A DNA stretch of 64,000 bases, taken from contig NZ_JAEMUD010000001.1 in the NCBI RefSeq assembly GCF_018342475.1, forward strand, positions 496,001-560,000, given 5' to 3'. The notes beneath the pieces were generated by a model that did no database searches, was not told the origin of the DNA, and worked only from the letters and a program-made list of their open reading frames with translations. Below, piece by piece: positions 36,051-45,653 of the stretch (positions within the stretch are counted from its first letter, which is position 1; each line of letters begins with the position of its first letter). The stretch is from Parachlamydia sp. AcF125. GTDB taxonomy: Bacteria > Chlamydiota > Chlamydiia > Chlamydiales > Parachlamydiaceae. The translations under genes and the position numbers were made by a program.

Positions 36051-36996
36051 GCGTATCTCCCCATTTGGCATCTTGGGCCTGTTTGTACAAATCTTTGTGA
36101 CGTTTTGAAATAATCGCCTTTTGAATCCCTTTGGATGTGCACACTCGCAAGTGAACGTGCCCCGAGCGCTTTTGAGGATGCTCTAGAATGCGAGCTTGAG
36201 AAAGGGGATAGGGTTGCTTAGAAAAAATTGCGTAGGAAAATTTCTCGTCTTCATAGCCTAAAGAGCCTTCTTTGCATTGGCGGTGAAGGCGTGTGCGCTC
36301 CACCCTTTTGGAAAAATGGCACCAATCTCCTGGCGGCATGGGACAGGCGCCTGCATGGGGACATGGGCCTACGAGATAGCCTCCTAAATCTAATACCTGC
36401 TGGCGAGCTTGTAAAATCGTGGCAAAACCTTTTTGAGAGCCAGGCTCCACCAGGATCAAAAATTGTTGAGCCGCGTCCCAACTTTTTTTCACCACTTCGG
36501 AAATGTCCTTAAGTTCACCTAGTACATAGGAAGCAATCACTAAATCATGAGGCAGGGGAATAAAAGTCGAAAGGCATCCTTGCTTCCACTCAGCTTTGGG
36601 AAAGGCCGAATGTTTGGCAAGACGTTGCCCAATTTCGATTAAATCGGCATCTTGTTCAATTAGCGTGGCTTGAATGAGAGAGGGAAATACAGCACTTGCT
36701 GCCCACGTTCCCGTACCAGGGCCGGCGCCCAAATCTAATACAGAATGAATGGGTGTAGCGGGGATTTGCTGTAAAAGATGCTCCAAAGCTTTGTAAGTGG
36801 CTGGCATACGGGTCACTAGGTAAGAGATCCTTTCGACAGCCGTTTGCATCCAGGTTTCCTGACGAGCCGTAATGGAGGCGCGTTGCTCTTCAACGCGGTA
36901 TCGATTGGTGAGATTTTCACGCGCTTTTTTTAACTCGGATAAAGAAAAGCTCCCTATTTCAGCTTCAATAGCGCTAATTAATGTTTCAAAATTCAT
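36037..36996 (-). CDS. Rsm22-type small-subunit rRNA methyltransferase-like protein
   Basis: A SAM-dependent methyltransferase fold of 319 residues with VLDLGAGPGTGTWAA (SAM-binding loop), the later ASYVLGEL and VEPGSQKGF, and a cysteine-rich block CPHAGACPMPPGDWCHF plus a further Cys. In Rsm22/METTL17 proteins this block carries an iron-sulfur cluster. Members act in small ribosomal subunit assembly. AAGAGA precedes the ATG. The only oddity is the convergent 14-bp overlap with the BatD-like gene. Confidence 0.88.
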   Translation of the reverse strand: MNFETLISAIEAEIGSFSLSELKKARENLTNRYRVEEQRASITARQETWMQTAVERISYLVTRMPATYKALEHLLQQIPATPIHSVLDLGAGPGTGTWAASAVFPSLIQATLIEQDADLIEIGQRLAKHSAFPKAEWKQGCLSTFIPLPHDLVIASYVLGELKDISEVVKKSWDAAQQFLILVEPGSQKGFATILQARQQVLDLGGYLVGPCPHAGACPMPPGDWCHFSKRVERTRLHRQCKEGSLGYEDEKFSYAIFSKQPYPLSQARILEHPQKRSGHVHLRVCTSKGIQKAIISKRHKDLYKQAQDAKWGDTLKVV

Positions 36997-37275
36997 AAGT
37001 TCTCTTAAAAAAAGAAATCACTTTACACTTAACTCACTTTAAAATCTAGCTAAGAGGGTATGTTGAAATCCTATCCTCTTTTACAACAGCATTTGCGCAA
37101 CTTCCTAAAACTACAAAATTTATTAGTTCAGTGGATAAGCTTTTTATATCCATTTTAACTACTCATTTTTATGATTTGCATTACAAATCACTCAATATTA
37201 GCATATTGTCAATTTTCAAACACCCTCTTATTGCTATTTAGAATTTGTCTTTACCATTGACATTTAACCTTTCCG

Positions 37276-40200
37276 ATGAATAGCATATTTTTTAATAATC
37301 ACCATGAGCGCATCAAAATGCATATAAATGCTGGCTTTTTAGTAAAAGCAGACCAAATATCTGACTACGTCCCAGGGTTAAGTACTATCACTAGCTTAGT
37401 TGATCTATTTCAAAAATGCGTGCTGCTTTTATCGAAGCAGAAAGCAGACATTTCAAAAAGCCATTATTACACCTATTTACAGCAAAAAAGCTTTTCCCGT
37501 TGTATTATGCTGCTAATCCCGGTAATAGGAAATATAAGTGTAGCAATTTATGATTTTGCGAAGAGTAAGTCCAACCATCAAGACGCTATGCTTGCGGCTG
37601 CTCAGCCAGCTTCTCCTTTTACCTCCTACCATAGTCATGCTGAACCTAACCGTGAAGGGCTTGCGATAGACGATAGACGTTACCTAGGTAAGCATGCAAA
37701 AAGCTTAGTGGCGGGCAAAAAAGAAGCTAGGGTAAGTGGAGCGGTTCAACAAGACTATTCTGAATCCACGGTTGTAGCAGGCTACCCTGCAGGAGCTGCC
37801 CGGCAATTAGCCACAAGGGCATATGGAAACAGCCTCCAAGTAAGTAGCCTATCGGAACAATGGTCTTTTGATGAGTCCAATTGCTGTGAGCACAGCCTTA
37901 CAGAACCCTATATCGCCCTTTATCCCGCTTTACAAACTAAACCTGGTCTTATCACCGTTAAGGCGAGTGCTGAAAATATCCACATGGAAGGGGCACATTC
38001 TCAACTAAATATCCACTCTAATCCTATTATTCAATACCATGCAGCATCGCCGTCTAAGTTGCCAGAAGCAGAGGTTCACAAACGGTTAAGGGATTTATTG
38101 CAACTGCAATGCTCTCGCTGTATAAAAGTTTTAATGGCGCAAGGGCACAAACTTTTAAGAGAAGAAAAGGGGGAGGCTTCCTTACAGGGGGCCTTTTATC
38201 TAGCCACAGCTTATGAGTTATATTGCACGCTTAAAATAAGAGAATATAAATTTGATCAACAAGTACTCGATCAATATCTGGATAGTTTGGAAGAAAAGTT
38301 AGAAAACAATGAAACCTTACTGCATTATTTTGCGGTACGGGAAAATACCAGTATTTTTCTCTATCTCTTTAATGAAAGGCAAAAGGTGAAATCTCAGCTT
38401 GACACCTTAGCTGGGAAAGTAATCAAAGAAACCCCTTTACATTTAGCTGCCAATAGGGGGTATACCTCTGTGTCCCAATTTTTGCTTGACCAAGGCGCAG
38501 ATATCAAAAAAGGGCGGTATGGTGAGTATGCTAAAACCGTGTTGCATGTAGCCGTAGAATATGGGCGAGAGGAAATTGTCGAGCTTTTGCTTCAGCACAA
38601 AGATATTCAAGAAATCTTGAACCTACCCCAAGGAGGTAATAAGCATACTGCTCTGCATTTAGCAGCTGCCAAAGGGCATTTTTCCATTTTGCGCAAGCTT
38701 ATTGATTGTGGCGCACATACTGAACAACAAGATCTGCTCCGCCAAACCTCCTTAGAAATTCTGCTTGAGCAGGAAAGCTTAGATTTTAAGATGCAAGAGG
38801 AATGCGCTTGCCTTTTATTAAGCAAAAAAACGCCCCCTTTTTTCCAACTAGATAATCCTAAACTCACACAGTGTTTTATCAATGCTCTTAAGCAGGGCCT
38901 CTTGCACGTTGCACAAAAACTGGCAAAGAACGGATTGCCCCACTTAGAAGAGCAAGAGCGCTCATTTTTAGAAATTGCTGCACACGGGGCCTTTCAAAGA
39001 ACACATACTCTGTCCCCAGAGCCTATAGAGATTCCTCAGGAGAAGCGCGCTGCTTATATTCTCATGATTCGCTGGCTGCTTGCAGAGAAGAAGGTAGATC
39101 CCAACCAGCCATTCAAAGGCCGTGCTGATTTTTTGATCCACCAGGTCTGTTATGCGGGCTGCAGTGAACTCCTTTTGCTTCTTATTGAATTGAAAGCGGA
39201 TTTAAAAAAGCTTGATAGCTCGCAAAACAGTGTGTTGCATCATGCTTGCCAATCGTCCACAGATTGTGTGGAAATAGTGCGCCTTTTGCTGGGACATGAC
39301 CCAGCTCTTCTGGAAGCCAAAAATAGCTACGGTCAAACGCCTTTACACTTAGCAGCCCTTAGAGGAAATGCAAAGAGTGCGGAATACTTGCTAAATCAAA
39401 TTGCCGAACAAAGTGAATTAAATCAGCAAGACTACCAGGAAAATACCCCTTTGCATTTAGCCGTGATTGGAGAGGGGAGAGCTTTTAATCTAGCTAAAGA
39501 GAATTATGTTAAAATTGTTGAAGCTTTATTAAAAAAAGGGGCCAACCTAAATATCATAAATCGGGAGCAAAAAACGGCTGTAGAGCTTGCTTATAAAAAT
39601 GGAAGTGAAGCCCTTATACAGTTGCTATCCCAAGCAGCTCTACTTCCAAAGCAGCTGATTAACTCTCTAAAAAACCTTTACCTTTCTCAAAAAACTCTTT
39701 CCATCTTTAGGATTAAGGTAGAGCAAGAGTGGGAATTTAAAGTGCCTTTGGAAGAAATCTATGTGCGTTTAGGCATTATTGAGCGTGAAGAAAGAAAAGC
39801 GCGCGATCAAGCATTTGATAAACATTCTGAGTATTTACAAGATGTTCGCATCCCAACTTATGAAACCATCTACGAGCCTAAGCAGAATATCGACATCGAA
39901 AAACTTTTCCAACATAAAAGTTTGGAGAAAAATGTTCGTAAAAGAGTTTTCATCCAAGGTGCAGCTGGCATTGGTAAAAGTACTCTCTGCCACTATATTA
40001 GCTACCATTGGGCAAAAGGGACTCTGTGGACAGACGTGTTTACCTGCCTTTTGTGGATTCCTTTAAGAAATCTTACCTTGAGGAAATATCCTGATAATAG
40101 AAAGTATAGTGCGGTTGATCTAATTGCAAACGAGTATGAAGGAAAAATCGATCGCAGCGTATTTGAAGCTTGCCTAAATGATGCCAACTTTAGAAAAAAA

Positions 40201-43200
40201 ACTCTGCTTATTTTAGATGGTTATGATGAGCTTTCTGCAGAAGCCCAAGCAAACACAAGCCTAGCTACAGCTTTTAAACAGCTAAAAGAGTTATTGCCCC
40301 ATATTTTGGTCACCTCAAGGCCTGGAAGCTGCTCTTTTGAACGTTCTTGTGAGCTAGAGCTTTTAGGCTTTGATAAAGAAGGGATTAAACATTATATCAA
40401 CAGGTTTTTCAAATACCTTCAAGCCGAAGAGAAAAAACAGAAGCTTAGCCACCTATTAAAAGCTTCTCCCCAGGTGTTAAGCCTGGCACAGATTCCCATT
40501 AACTTAACTTTACTTTGTTGCCTCTTTCATGAAGATCCTCAGGTTTTTGATACTGAGCAATCCATTACGATGACAGCAATTTACGAAAGGATTGTTAGCT
40601 GGATGTATCGGTGGTTTCTCTTAAGAAGGATTGACCAGGGACAATCCAGGCAAACTAAAGAGCAAATTCTGGTAGAGAAAAGTCTGCGCAAAAACCCAGA
40701 AGTTGTCCATATTGCCACCGCTTTTGAAAAAATGGCCGACTTTGCAATGAAAAACGATACCCTTTATTTAAGCAAACTAGAAATTGAAGACTTGAAGGGT
40801 AACAAAATTTCGTCCAATGAGCTTACAGATTGCGGATTTATACGCATCCCTGAAGCCGAAGAAAAAGGGTTCTTTATACACTTAACCTTCCAAGAATTCC
40901 TAACCGCTTCAAAAGTTGCCAATCAATATCTTAAAGGAGAAAGAAAAGCGTGCCAAGAATTTATACGCAATTACAAGTTTGAACCACGCTATAACCTTGT
41001 TTTTCGCATGATTGCCGGCAGCCTTTCCCTGGCTGTCTCTGGTAATCGGCGCTATGCGGATGTCCTACAGTCTTTTTTTGACGATCTTTTTACTAAGCCG
41101 CGAGACCTAGCTATCAGTGGCGAGCTTGCTTTGATTGCGGGGTGTTTTGAAGAGTGCCAAGATCCTACGGTAGTGAAGCAGTACGATGGCTTTATTGAGC
41201 TTGTAAAAGATTACATTAATTATTTTTGTTTACTAGGCTTAGGCTTGGAAAGATTGCTCAGGCATAAGAATCTCCTTAATCATCCAGAAATTGTGCATAT
41301 TATTACAGAATTATTATCCGATCCCAAGACAAGTCAAAATGTTTTAGAAAACTTACTACGCGTTGTGAGAACTGGGCTAAGCTTAGCTTCGGAAACGGTA
41401 GAAGCGGTCGCTGAGGGACTTAAAGATCCTGAAAAAGATCTTTATGCTAAAAGATATGCTACTTTTATTCTAGAAGAAGTCGCGCAGCAAGGAGGTAAAC
41501 TGTCTAAAAAAGCGCTATTTGCTTTCATCCAAGCTTTCAAAGAAAACGATTATTTTACTATCCGCTCTGCTGCTAGCGCCCTAATAGCAATGACAAAACA
41601 AAGAGATAGTAAGCTTCCGAAAGGAGTGATAGTCGCTCTCATCCAAGCTCTCAAAAAAGCAAACTTTTGGGGGAAAAATCCTGCTGCTAATGCCCTAAAA
41701 GCAATGGTAAAGCAAGGAGATAAGCTTTCTAAAAAAGTGCTAGTTTTTCTCATCCAAGTTCTCAAAGAAGGGGATAGAGAGGTTAAAGATTGTGTTGCTA
41801 GTGTTCTAATAGATATGGCGAACCGAGGGTATGAGTTTACAAGAGAAACGTTAGCAGCTCTCATCCAAGTTCTCAAAGAAGGAGATATAGAGGCTCAAGG
41901 TTGGGCTGCTAGTGTCTTAAGAGAAAAGGCTATGCAAAGTAAGCTTCCTAAAGAAATATTAACGGCTCTCATCCAAGTTCTCAAAGAAGGGGATAGAGAG
42001 GCTAAAGGCTGGGCTGCTAGTGTCTTAAGAGAAAAAGCTATGCGAAGCAAGTTTCCTAAAGAAATACTAGCAGCTCTCATCCAAATTCTTAATGAAGGGG
42101 ATAAAGAGACTAAACTGTATGCTGCCGCCTTAAGAGCAGTGGCCCAACCAGAAGATGGGCTTCCTAAAGAAGTGCTCGCTGTTCTCATTCAAGCTCTCAA
42201 AGAAAGAGAGGATGAAATTAAATGTTTTGCTATGAGTGTTTTAATAGAAATGGCAGAACGAGGAGCTGAATTTCCAAAAAAACTCCTAGCTACTCTTATC
42301 CAAGCCCTTGAAGAAGGAGATAGTGCGACTAAAAGTTTTGCTGTTAAAGCCCTAGAAACAATGGCAGGTAAAGGATACGAGCTTCCAAAAGAAGTGTTAG
42401 CTGCTCTTATTCAAGCCTTCAAAGAAAGCCATTGGCAGATTAAAACTTTTGCTGCTGGTGCCCTAAGATTAATCGCAATGCAAGAATGTGAGCTTTCGAA
42501 AGGAGGGCTAGCAGCTCTCATCCAAGTACTTAAAGAAGGCGATGAAGGGGCTAAACGGCATGCAGCTGGTGTCCTAGGAGAAATAGCAAAGCAAGGAGGT
42601 GAGCTTTCGGAAAGAGTGCTAGTAGCTCTTATTCGAGCTTTTAAAGAAGGTGATAAAGAGACTAAAGATTATGCTCCTCTTGCCCTAGGAGAAATAGCAA
42701 AGCAAGGAGGCAAACTTTCAGAAGAAGCACTAGCTGCTCTTATTCAAGCTCTTGAAGAAGGCGATGAAGACACTAAATGTTATTCTGCTAGTGCTCTAGG
42801 AGAAATAGCAAAACAAGAGAGAGGGCTTCCGAAAGAAGCCCTAGATGCTCTTATTCAAGCTTTTAAAGAAGGTGATAGAAGAACTAAAAATTATGCTGCT
42901 CTTGCCCTAGAAGCAATAGCAAAACAAGGAGGTGGGTTTCCGAAAGAATTCCTAGATGTTCTCATTCAAGCTTTCAAAGAAAGCCATAGAGATACTAAAG
43001 CTTGTATTGCTAGTGCTCTAAGAGAAATAGTAAGGCAAGGAGGTGAGCTTCCGAAAGAAGGGCTAGCAGCTCTCGTCCAAATACTTAAAGGAGGCGATGA
43101 TGAGACTAAACGTTTTACTGCAGATGTTCTAGAAGCAATAGCAAGACAGGGAGGTGAGCTTCCTAAAGAAGCCCTAGACGCTCTCGTCCAAGCTCTTGAA

Positions 43201-44190
43201 GAAGGTGATGATGAAATCAAATTCTCTGCTGCTGAGGCCCTAGAAGCAATAGCAAAACAAGGAGATAAGCTTTCAAAAGAAGCGCTCATAGCTCTCATCC
43301 AAGCTCTTAAAAAGGCCGATAGAGATACTAAAGATCACATTGCTAGGGGCCTAGGAGAAATAGCAAAACAAAGAGGTGAGCTTTCAAAAGAAGAGCTAGC
43401 AGCTCTCATCCAAGCTTTTAAAGAAGGTGATGGACGTACTAAAAATTATATTGCTAAGAGTCTAGGAGAAATAGCAAAACAAGAAGGTGAGTTTCCGAAA
43501 GAAGCGTTAGTCGTACTTATCCAAGCTCTCAAAGAGGGTGATGATGAAATCAAACTTTCTGCTGCGGATGCCCTAGAATCTATAGTAAAACAAGAAGGTA
43601 AGCTTTCGGAAGAAGCTCTAGTCGCGCTCATCCAAGCTCTCAAAAAAGGGGACGATGAAACTAAAACTTTTGCTGCCGATGCCCTAGAAGCCATAGTAGA
43701 ACAAGGAGGTAGGCTTTCGAAAGAAGCATTAGCTGCACTTATCCAAGCTCATAAAAAAGATGATGCTTGGACTGTAAACTCTGCTATTTATGCTGTAAAA
43801 AAAATAGCAAAGCAAGGAGGTGAGCTTCCAAAAGAAGCCTTAGCTGCTCTCATCCAAGCTCTCAAAGAAGGCAATGCTTGGACTGCAGGCGTTGTTGCAG
43901 CAACTCTAAAAAAAATTGATAAAAAGGCTTTTTTAAAAATGGGCATAGAGGCATTTCCTCTACTTGCTGAGTTTTGCTTCTTTGCTGAATATAGCTTCTT
44001 TGTTAAACATCGACGGCCTCAAATTTCTGACAGCAGGGCAGCTTATCCTTTTAAAAATGAATCGCTGCTCAGCTACAAAAAACTAAGGGAAAAGCTACCT
44101 AAGGATGCTGGCGTATGGCGGGAACGATTAGATAGGCTTAGCCCATCGGGGAAATTTCTTAACAATCCGTCGATTGAATCCGATCCTTGA
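37276..44190 (+). CDS. giant ankyrin-NACHT-HEAT repeat protein, NLR-like
   Basis: The 2304-residue protein has the following order. Residues 14-95 form a partly hydrophobic module (DYVPGLSTITSLVDLF, RCIMLLIPVIGNISVAIYDF) of a type found on many environmental-chlamydial proteins. Ankyrin repeats run from about 345 to 790, with TPLHLAA cores. A full NACHT NTPase has Walker A GAAGIGKST at 895-903, Walker B LLILDGYDEL at 977-986, the sensor-like ILVTSRPGS at 1010-1018 and the downstream HLTFQEFLTA helix near 1202. Twenty-two HEAT-like repeats of about 37 residues fill 1411-2222, followed by an 80-residue tail. No signal peptide is seen. NACHT proteins oligomerise after ligand sensing by their repeats. 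Either a secreted host-directed effector or a bacterial NACHT defence protein would fit. The start is uncertain: no strong ribosome binding site, and ATG 37318 is an alternative. Confidence 0.9.
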   Translation: MNSIFFNNHHERIKMHINAGFLVKADQISDYVPGLSTITSLVDLFQKCVLLLSKQKADISKSHYYTYLQQKSFSRCIMLLIPVIGNISVAIYDFAKSKSNHQDAMLAAAQPASPFTSYHSHAEPNREGLAIDDRRYLGKHAKSLVAGKKEARVSGAVQQDYSESTVVAGYPAGAARQLATRAYGNSLQVSSLSEQWSFDESNCCEHSLTEPYIALYPALQTKPGLITVKASAENIHMEGAHSQLNIHSNPIIQYHAASPSKLPEAEVHKRLRDLLQLQCSRCIKVLMAQGHKLLREEKGEASLQGAFYLATAYELYCTLKIREYKFDQQVLDQYLDSLEEKLENNETLLHYFAVRENTSIFLYLFNERQKVKSQLDTLAGKVIKETPLHLAANRGYTSVSQFLLDQGADIKKGRYGEYAKTVLHVAVEYGREEIVELLLQHKDIQEILNLPQGGNKHTALHLAAAKGHFSILRKLIDCGAHTEQQDLLRQTSLEILLEQESLDFKMQEECACLLLSKKTPPFFQLDNPKLTQCFINALKQGLLHVAQKLAKNGLPHLEEQERSFLEIAAHGAFQRTHTLSPEPIEIPQEKRAAYILMIRWLLAEKKVDPNQPFKGRADFLIHQVCYAGCSELLLLLIELKADLKKLDSSQNSVLHHACQSSTDCVEIVRLLLGHDPALLEAKNSYGQTPLHLAALRGNAKSAEYLLNQIAEQSELNQQDYQENTPLHLAVIGEGRAFNLAKENYVKIVEALLKKGANLNIINREQKTAVELAYKNGSEALIQLLSQAALLPKQLINSLKNLYLSQKTLSIFRIKVEQEWEFKVPLEEIYVRLGIIEREERKARDQAFDKHSEYLQDVRIPTYETIYEPKQNIDIEKLFQHKSLEKNVRKRVFIQGAAGIGKSTLCHYISYHWAKGTLWTDVFTCLLWIPLRNLTLRKYPDNRKYSAVDLIANEYEGKIDRSVFEACLNDANFRKKTLLILDGYDELSAEAQANTSLATAFKQLKELLPHILVTSRPGSCSFERSCELELLGFDKEGIKHYINRFFKYLQAEEKKQKLSHLLKASPQVLSLAQIPINLTLLCCLFHEDPQVFDTEQSITMTAIYERIVSWMYRWFLLRRIDQGQSRQTKEQILVEKSLRKNPEVVHIATAFEKMADFAMKNDTLYLSKLEIEDLKGNKISSNELTDCGFIRIPEAEEKGFFIHLTFQEFLTASKVANQYLKGERKACQEFIRNYKFEPRYNLVFRMIAGSLSLAVSGNRRYADVLQSFFDDLFTKPRDLAISGELALIAGCFEECQDPTVVKQYDGFIELVKDYINYFCLLGLGLERLLRHKNLLNHPEIVHIITELLSDPKTSQNVLENLLRVVRTGLSLASETVEAVAEGLKDPEKDLYAKRYATFILEEVAQQGGKLSKKALFAFIQAFKENDYFTIRSAASALIAMTKQRDSKLPKGVIVALIQALKKANFWGKNPAANALKAMVKQGDKLSKKVLVFLIQVLKEGDREVKDCVASVLIDMANRGYEFTRETLAALIQVLKEGDIEAQGWAASVLREKAMQSKLPKEILTALIQVLKEGDREAKGWAASVLREKAMRSKFPKEILAALIQILNEGDKETKLYAAALRAVAQPEDGLPKEVLAVLIQALKEREDEIKCFAMSVLIEMAERGAEFPKKLLATLIQALEEGDSATKSFAVKALETMAGKGYELPKEVLAALIQAFKESHWQIKTFAAGALRLIAMQECELSKGGLAALIQVLKEGDEGAKRHAAGVLGEIAKQGGELSERVLVALIRAFKEGDKETKDYAPLALGEIAKQGGKLSEEALAALIQALEEGDEDTKCYSASALGEIAKQERGLPKEALDALIQAFKEGDRRTKNYAALALEAIAKQGGGFPKEFLDVLIQAFKESHRDTKACIASALREIVRQGGELPKEGLAALVQILKGGDDETKRFTADVLEAIARQGGELPKEALDALVQALEEGDDEIKFSAAEALEAIAKQGDKLSKEALIALIQALKKADRDTKDHIARGLGEIAKQRGELSKEELAALIQAFKEGDGRTKNYIAKSLGEIAKQEGEFPKEALVVLIQALKEGDDEIKLSAADALESIVKQEGKLSEEALVALIQALKKGDDETKTFAADALEAIVEQGGRLSKEALAALIQAHKKDDAWTVNSAIYAVKKIAKQGGELPKEALAALIQALKEGNAWTAGVVAATLKKIDKKAFLKMGIEAFPLLAEFCFFAEYSFFVKHRRPQISDSRAAYPFKNESLLSYKKLREKLPKDAGVWRERLDRLSPSGKFLNNPSIESDP
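41506..43935 (+). repeat. 22 tandem ~111-bp repeats encoding HEAT-like units
   Basis: Within the giant gene, units of 111 bp (37 codons; two adjacent ones of 108 bp, starting at 41851 and 41959) repeat head to tail. Each follows the pattern ALIQALKEGD..TK..AA.ALE.IAKQGG.LPKEAL. The two 108-bp units differ at only about a dozen positions, so at least part of the array arose by recent duplication. The reading frame is kept throughout. Confidence 0.92.
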
Positions 44191-44239
44191 AATGAATGCT
44201 AACAGTTTACATTATGTCTGCAATTCCCTTCGCCGAATA

Positions 44240-44705
44240 AAGCTTTTAAAGGGCTTGCAAGCAAGGCAAAACAACCTCCGGCTGGTTTTACGTCTTCAAA
44301 CTTCACTTAAGGATAAATGATAAAGGCGAAATTTTAGCCTTTCAAATTACTCCAGTAAACATTTCGGATGTTTCTATGCTTGAAACCCTCTTCAAAGATA
44401 ATTTGGGAAAGCTATTTGGGGACAGAGCTTACCTCTCTAAGGAGATCGGAGAAAGGCTTTTAAAACGTGGCCTAAAGCTATTTACCAACCTTAGATCTAA
44501 TATGAAACAAAAGTTAATCTCCTTAAAAAATAAAATTTTGCTAAAAAAGAGATCCTTAATTGAAACGGTAAATGATGAATTAAAAAAACATCTCCCAAAT
44601 CGAGCATACTCACCACAGAAGTATAGGAAATTTTCTAGTCAATATGCTTGGTGGGATTGCTGCCTATTGCCATCAACCGAAAAAGCCTTCGTTGAGTTTG
44701 AATGA
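44240..44705 (+). pseudogene. IS982-family transposase fragment
   Basis: The C-terminal part of an IS982 (DDE) transposase remains: GKTTSGWFYVFKLHLRINDKGE from about 44259, KLFGDRAYLSKE with the conserved Asp, and [17 protein letters not shown] with the catalytic Glu region. The N-terminal half is absent, and the frame is broken at 44247 (TAA), with the upstream AFKGLASK in another frame. The element lies 50 bp after the giant NACHT gene, so insertion-sequence activity touched this locus. Inverted repeats were not identified. Confidence 0.8.
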
Positions 44706-44788
44706 TAAGCATAATTCTTTGCTAATTGTCTCTTAAAAACCCCAAACTCAGGTTACTATAAATTCTTCTTAGGTTTGAGGGTGTGAGT

Positions 44789-45328
44789 TTATTCAAGAGA
44801 GGGCAAAAGCGCCATGATGAAGTGGTGGTGGGTTTCATAGACAAGTTTATAAGCCTCTAATTGCCCTTCAAGGAGAGGTAACTCCTCTATATGTTCTTTG
44901 GCTTGCCAAACATAAGCTTGATGTTCCCGGATATTTAAGGTTATAGGAAGAAAGGTTGGTAATTTCCAGGGATAAAGAAATAATTGGTAGTCACCAAGAG
45001 AATGGCGCACATAAACTTTTATAAGGTGGTCAATCTTATCTCGTCTTACTGCTATTAAAAGCTCTTCTTGTAATTCTCTTTCAAGGGCCTCAATTAAAGT
45101 CTCTCCTTTTTTGACCTTTCCTCCAGGAATAGCCCATTTGCCAGGACTTTTACATTCATTTGCCCTTTGTAAAAGCAAAATTTTTCCCTCACATTCCAAA
45201 AAGCAGGTTACCACTTGTAATTTGCTGTTGAAATCAACTGGTTTTTTTCTAAAAAACAAACTCATTGGCAGCTTAGACTTAATGTTTGGACTTTTTAATG
45301 TAAGGAATGCTTTTTTGGATATATTCAA
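44789..45328 (-). CDS. Nudix hydrolase
   Basis: The 179-residue protein has a complete Nudix box, GKVKKGETLIEALERELQEEL, matching Gx5Ex7REUxEExGU, apart from the final Gly. MutT-like members with this layout clean up oxidised or modified nucleotides. Start codons are uncertain: TTG 45328 and ATG 45265 are possible and neither has a strong ribosome binding site. It lies downstream of a broken phosphotransferase and a DMT permease on the same strand. Confidence 0.85.
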   Translation of the reverse strand: MNISKKAFLTLKSPNIKSKLPMSLFFRKKPVDFNSKLQVVTCFLECEGKILLLQRANECKSPGKWAIPGGKVKKGETLIEALERELQEELLIAVRRDKIDHLIKVYVRHSLGDYQLFLYPWKLPTFLPITLNIREHQAYVWQAKEHIEELPLLEGQLEAYKLVYETHHHFIMALLPSLE

Positions 45329-45653
45329 CCTTATTTAGCCTTTCTTCCTAAATTTCGCCAACCAGTTCCCTTTCCCTTGGAAGCTTAGAAAAATTTTTAG
45401 CTTTTTGCTCAATTGCCCAAAGCAAGCTACTAAGATGGACCCTAAACTTAAAAAGCTAGGCTTTAGCACTAAATAGCTCACTTTCATTGCTGTAGGATTA
45501 AAAATATAATTTTCTTATTCTGCATGTGACAATAAGATTGAAGGAAGAAAAAGGTACACCTCTCTAGTTAAATCAGTAAGAGCTGAACTTTCCCAATCAA
45601 TTAGATAAACAGCCTACTTTTGAGGAAATTTTGCTAATACTTGTGTTTACACC
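45329..45653. other. gap holding kinase debris
   Basis: Apart from the LicA/APH-like remnant at 45515-45613, nothing recognisable was seen between the Nudix gene and the permease gene. Confidence 0.4.
45515..45613 (-). pseudogene. C-terminal remnant of a choline-kinase/aminoglycoside-phosphotransferase-like gene
   Basis: A minus-strand frame reads AVYLIDWESSALTDLTREVYL and ends at a TAA. The IDWE....D motif is the metal-binding DFG-like site of LicA/APH kinases. In-frame stops directly upstream and the absence of a catalytic HxDxxxxN loop show that only debris remains. It sits just after the DMT permease gene, reminiscent of licA next to licB. Confidence 0.35.

Noticed and set aside
41550-43694. 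Several minus-strand open frames across the giant gene
   Set aside because: They mirror the 111-bp coding repeats (SLSPSLRTWMRA type products recur with the same period) and have no ribosome binding site, so they are antisense shadows of the HEAT array.
41506-43935. CRISPR-like appearance of regularly spaced repeats
   Set aside because: The unit is 111 bp, in frame, with no short identical repeat separated by unique spacers and no cas genes nearby; it is a protein-coding tandem repeat.
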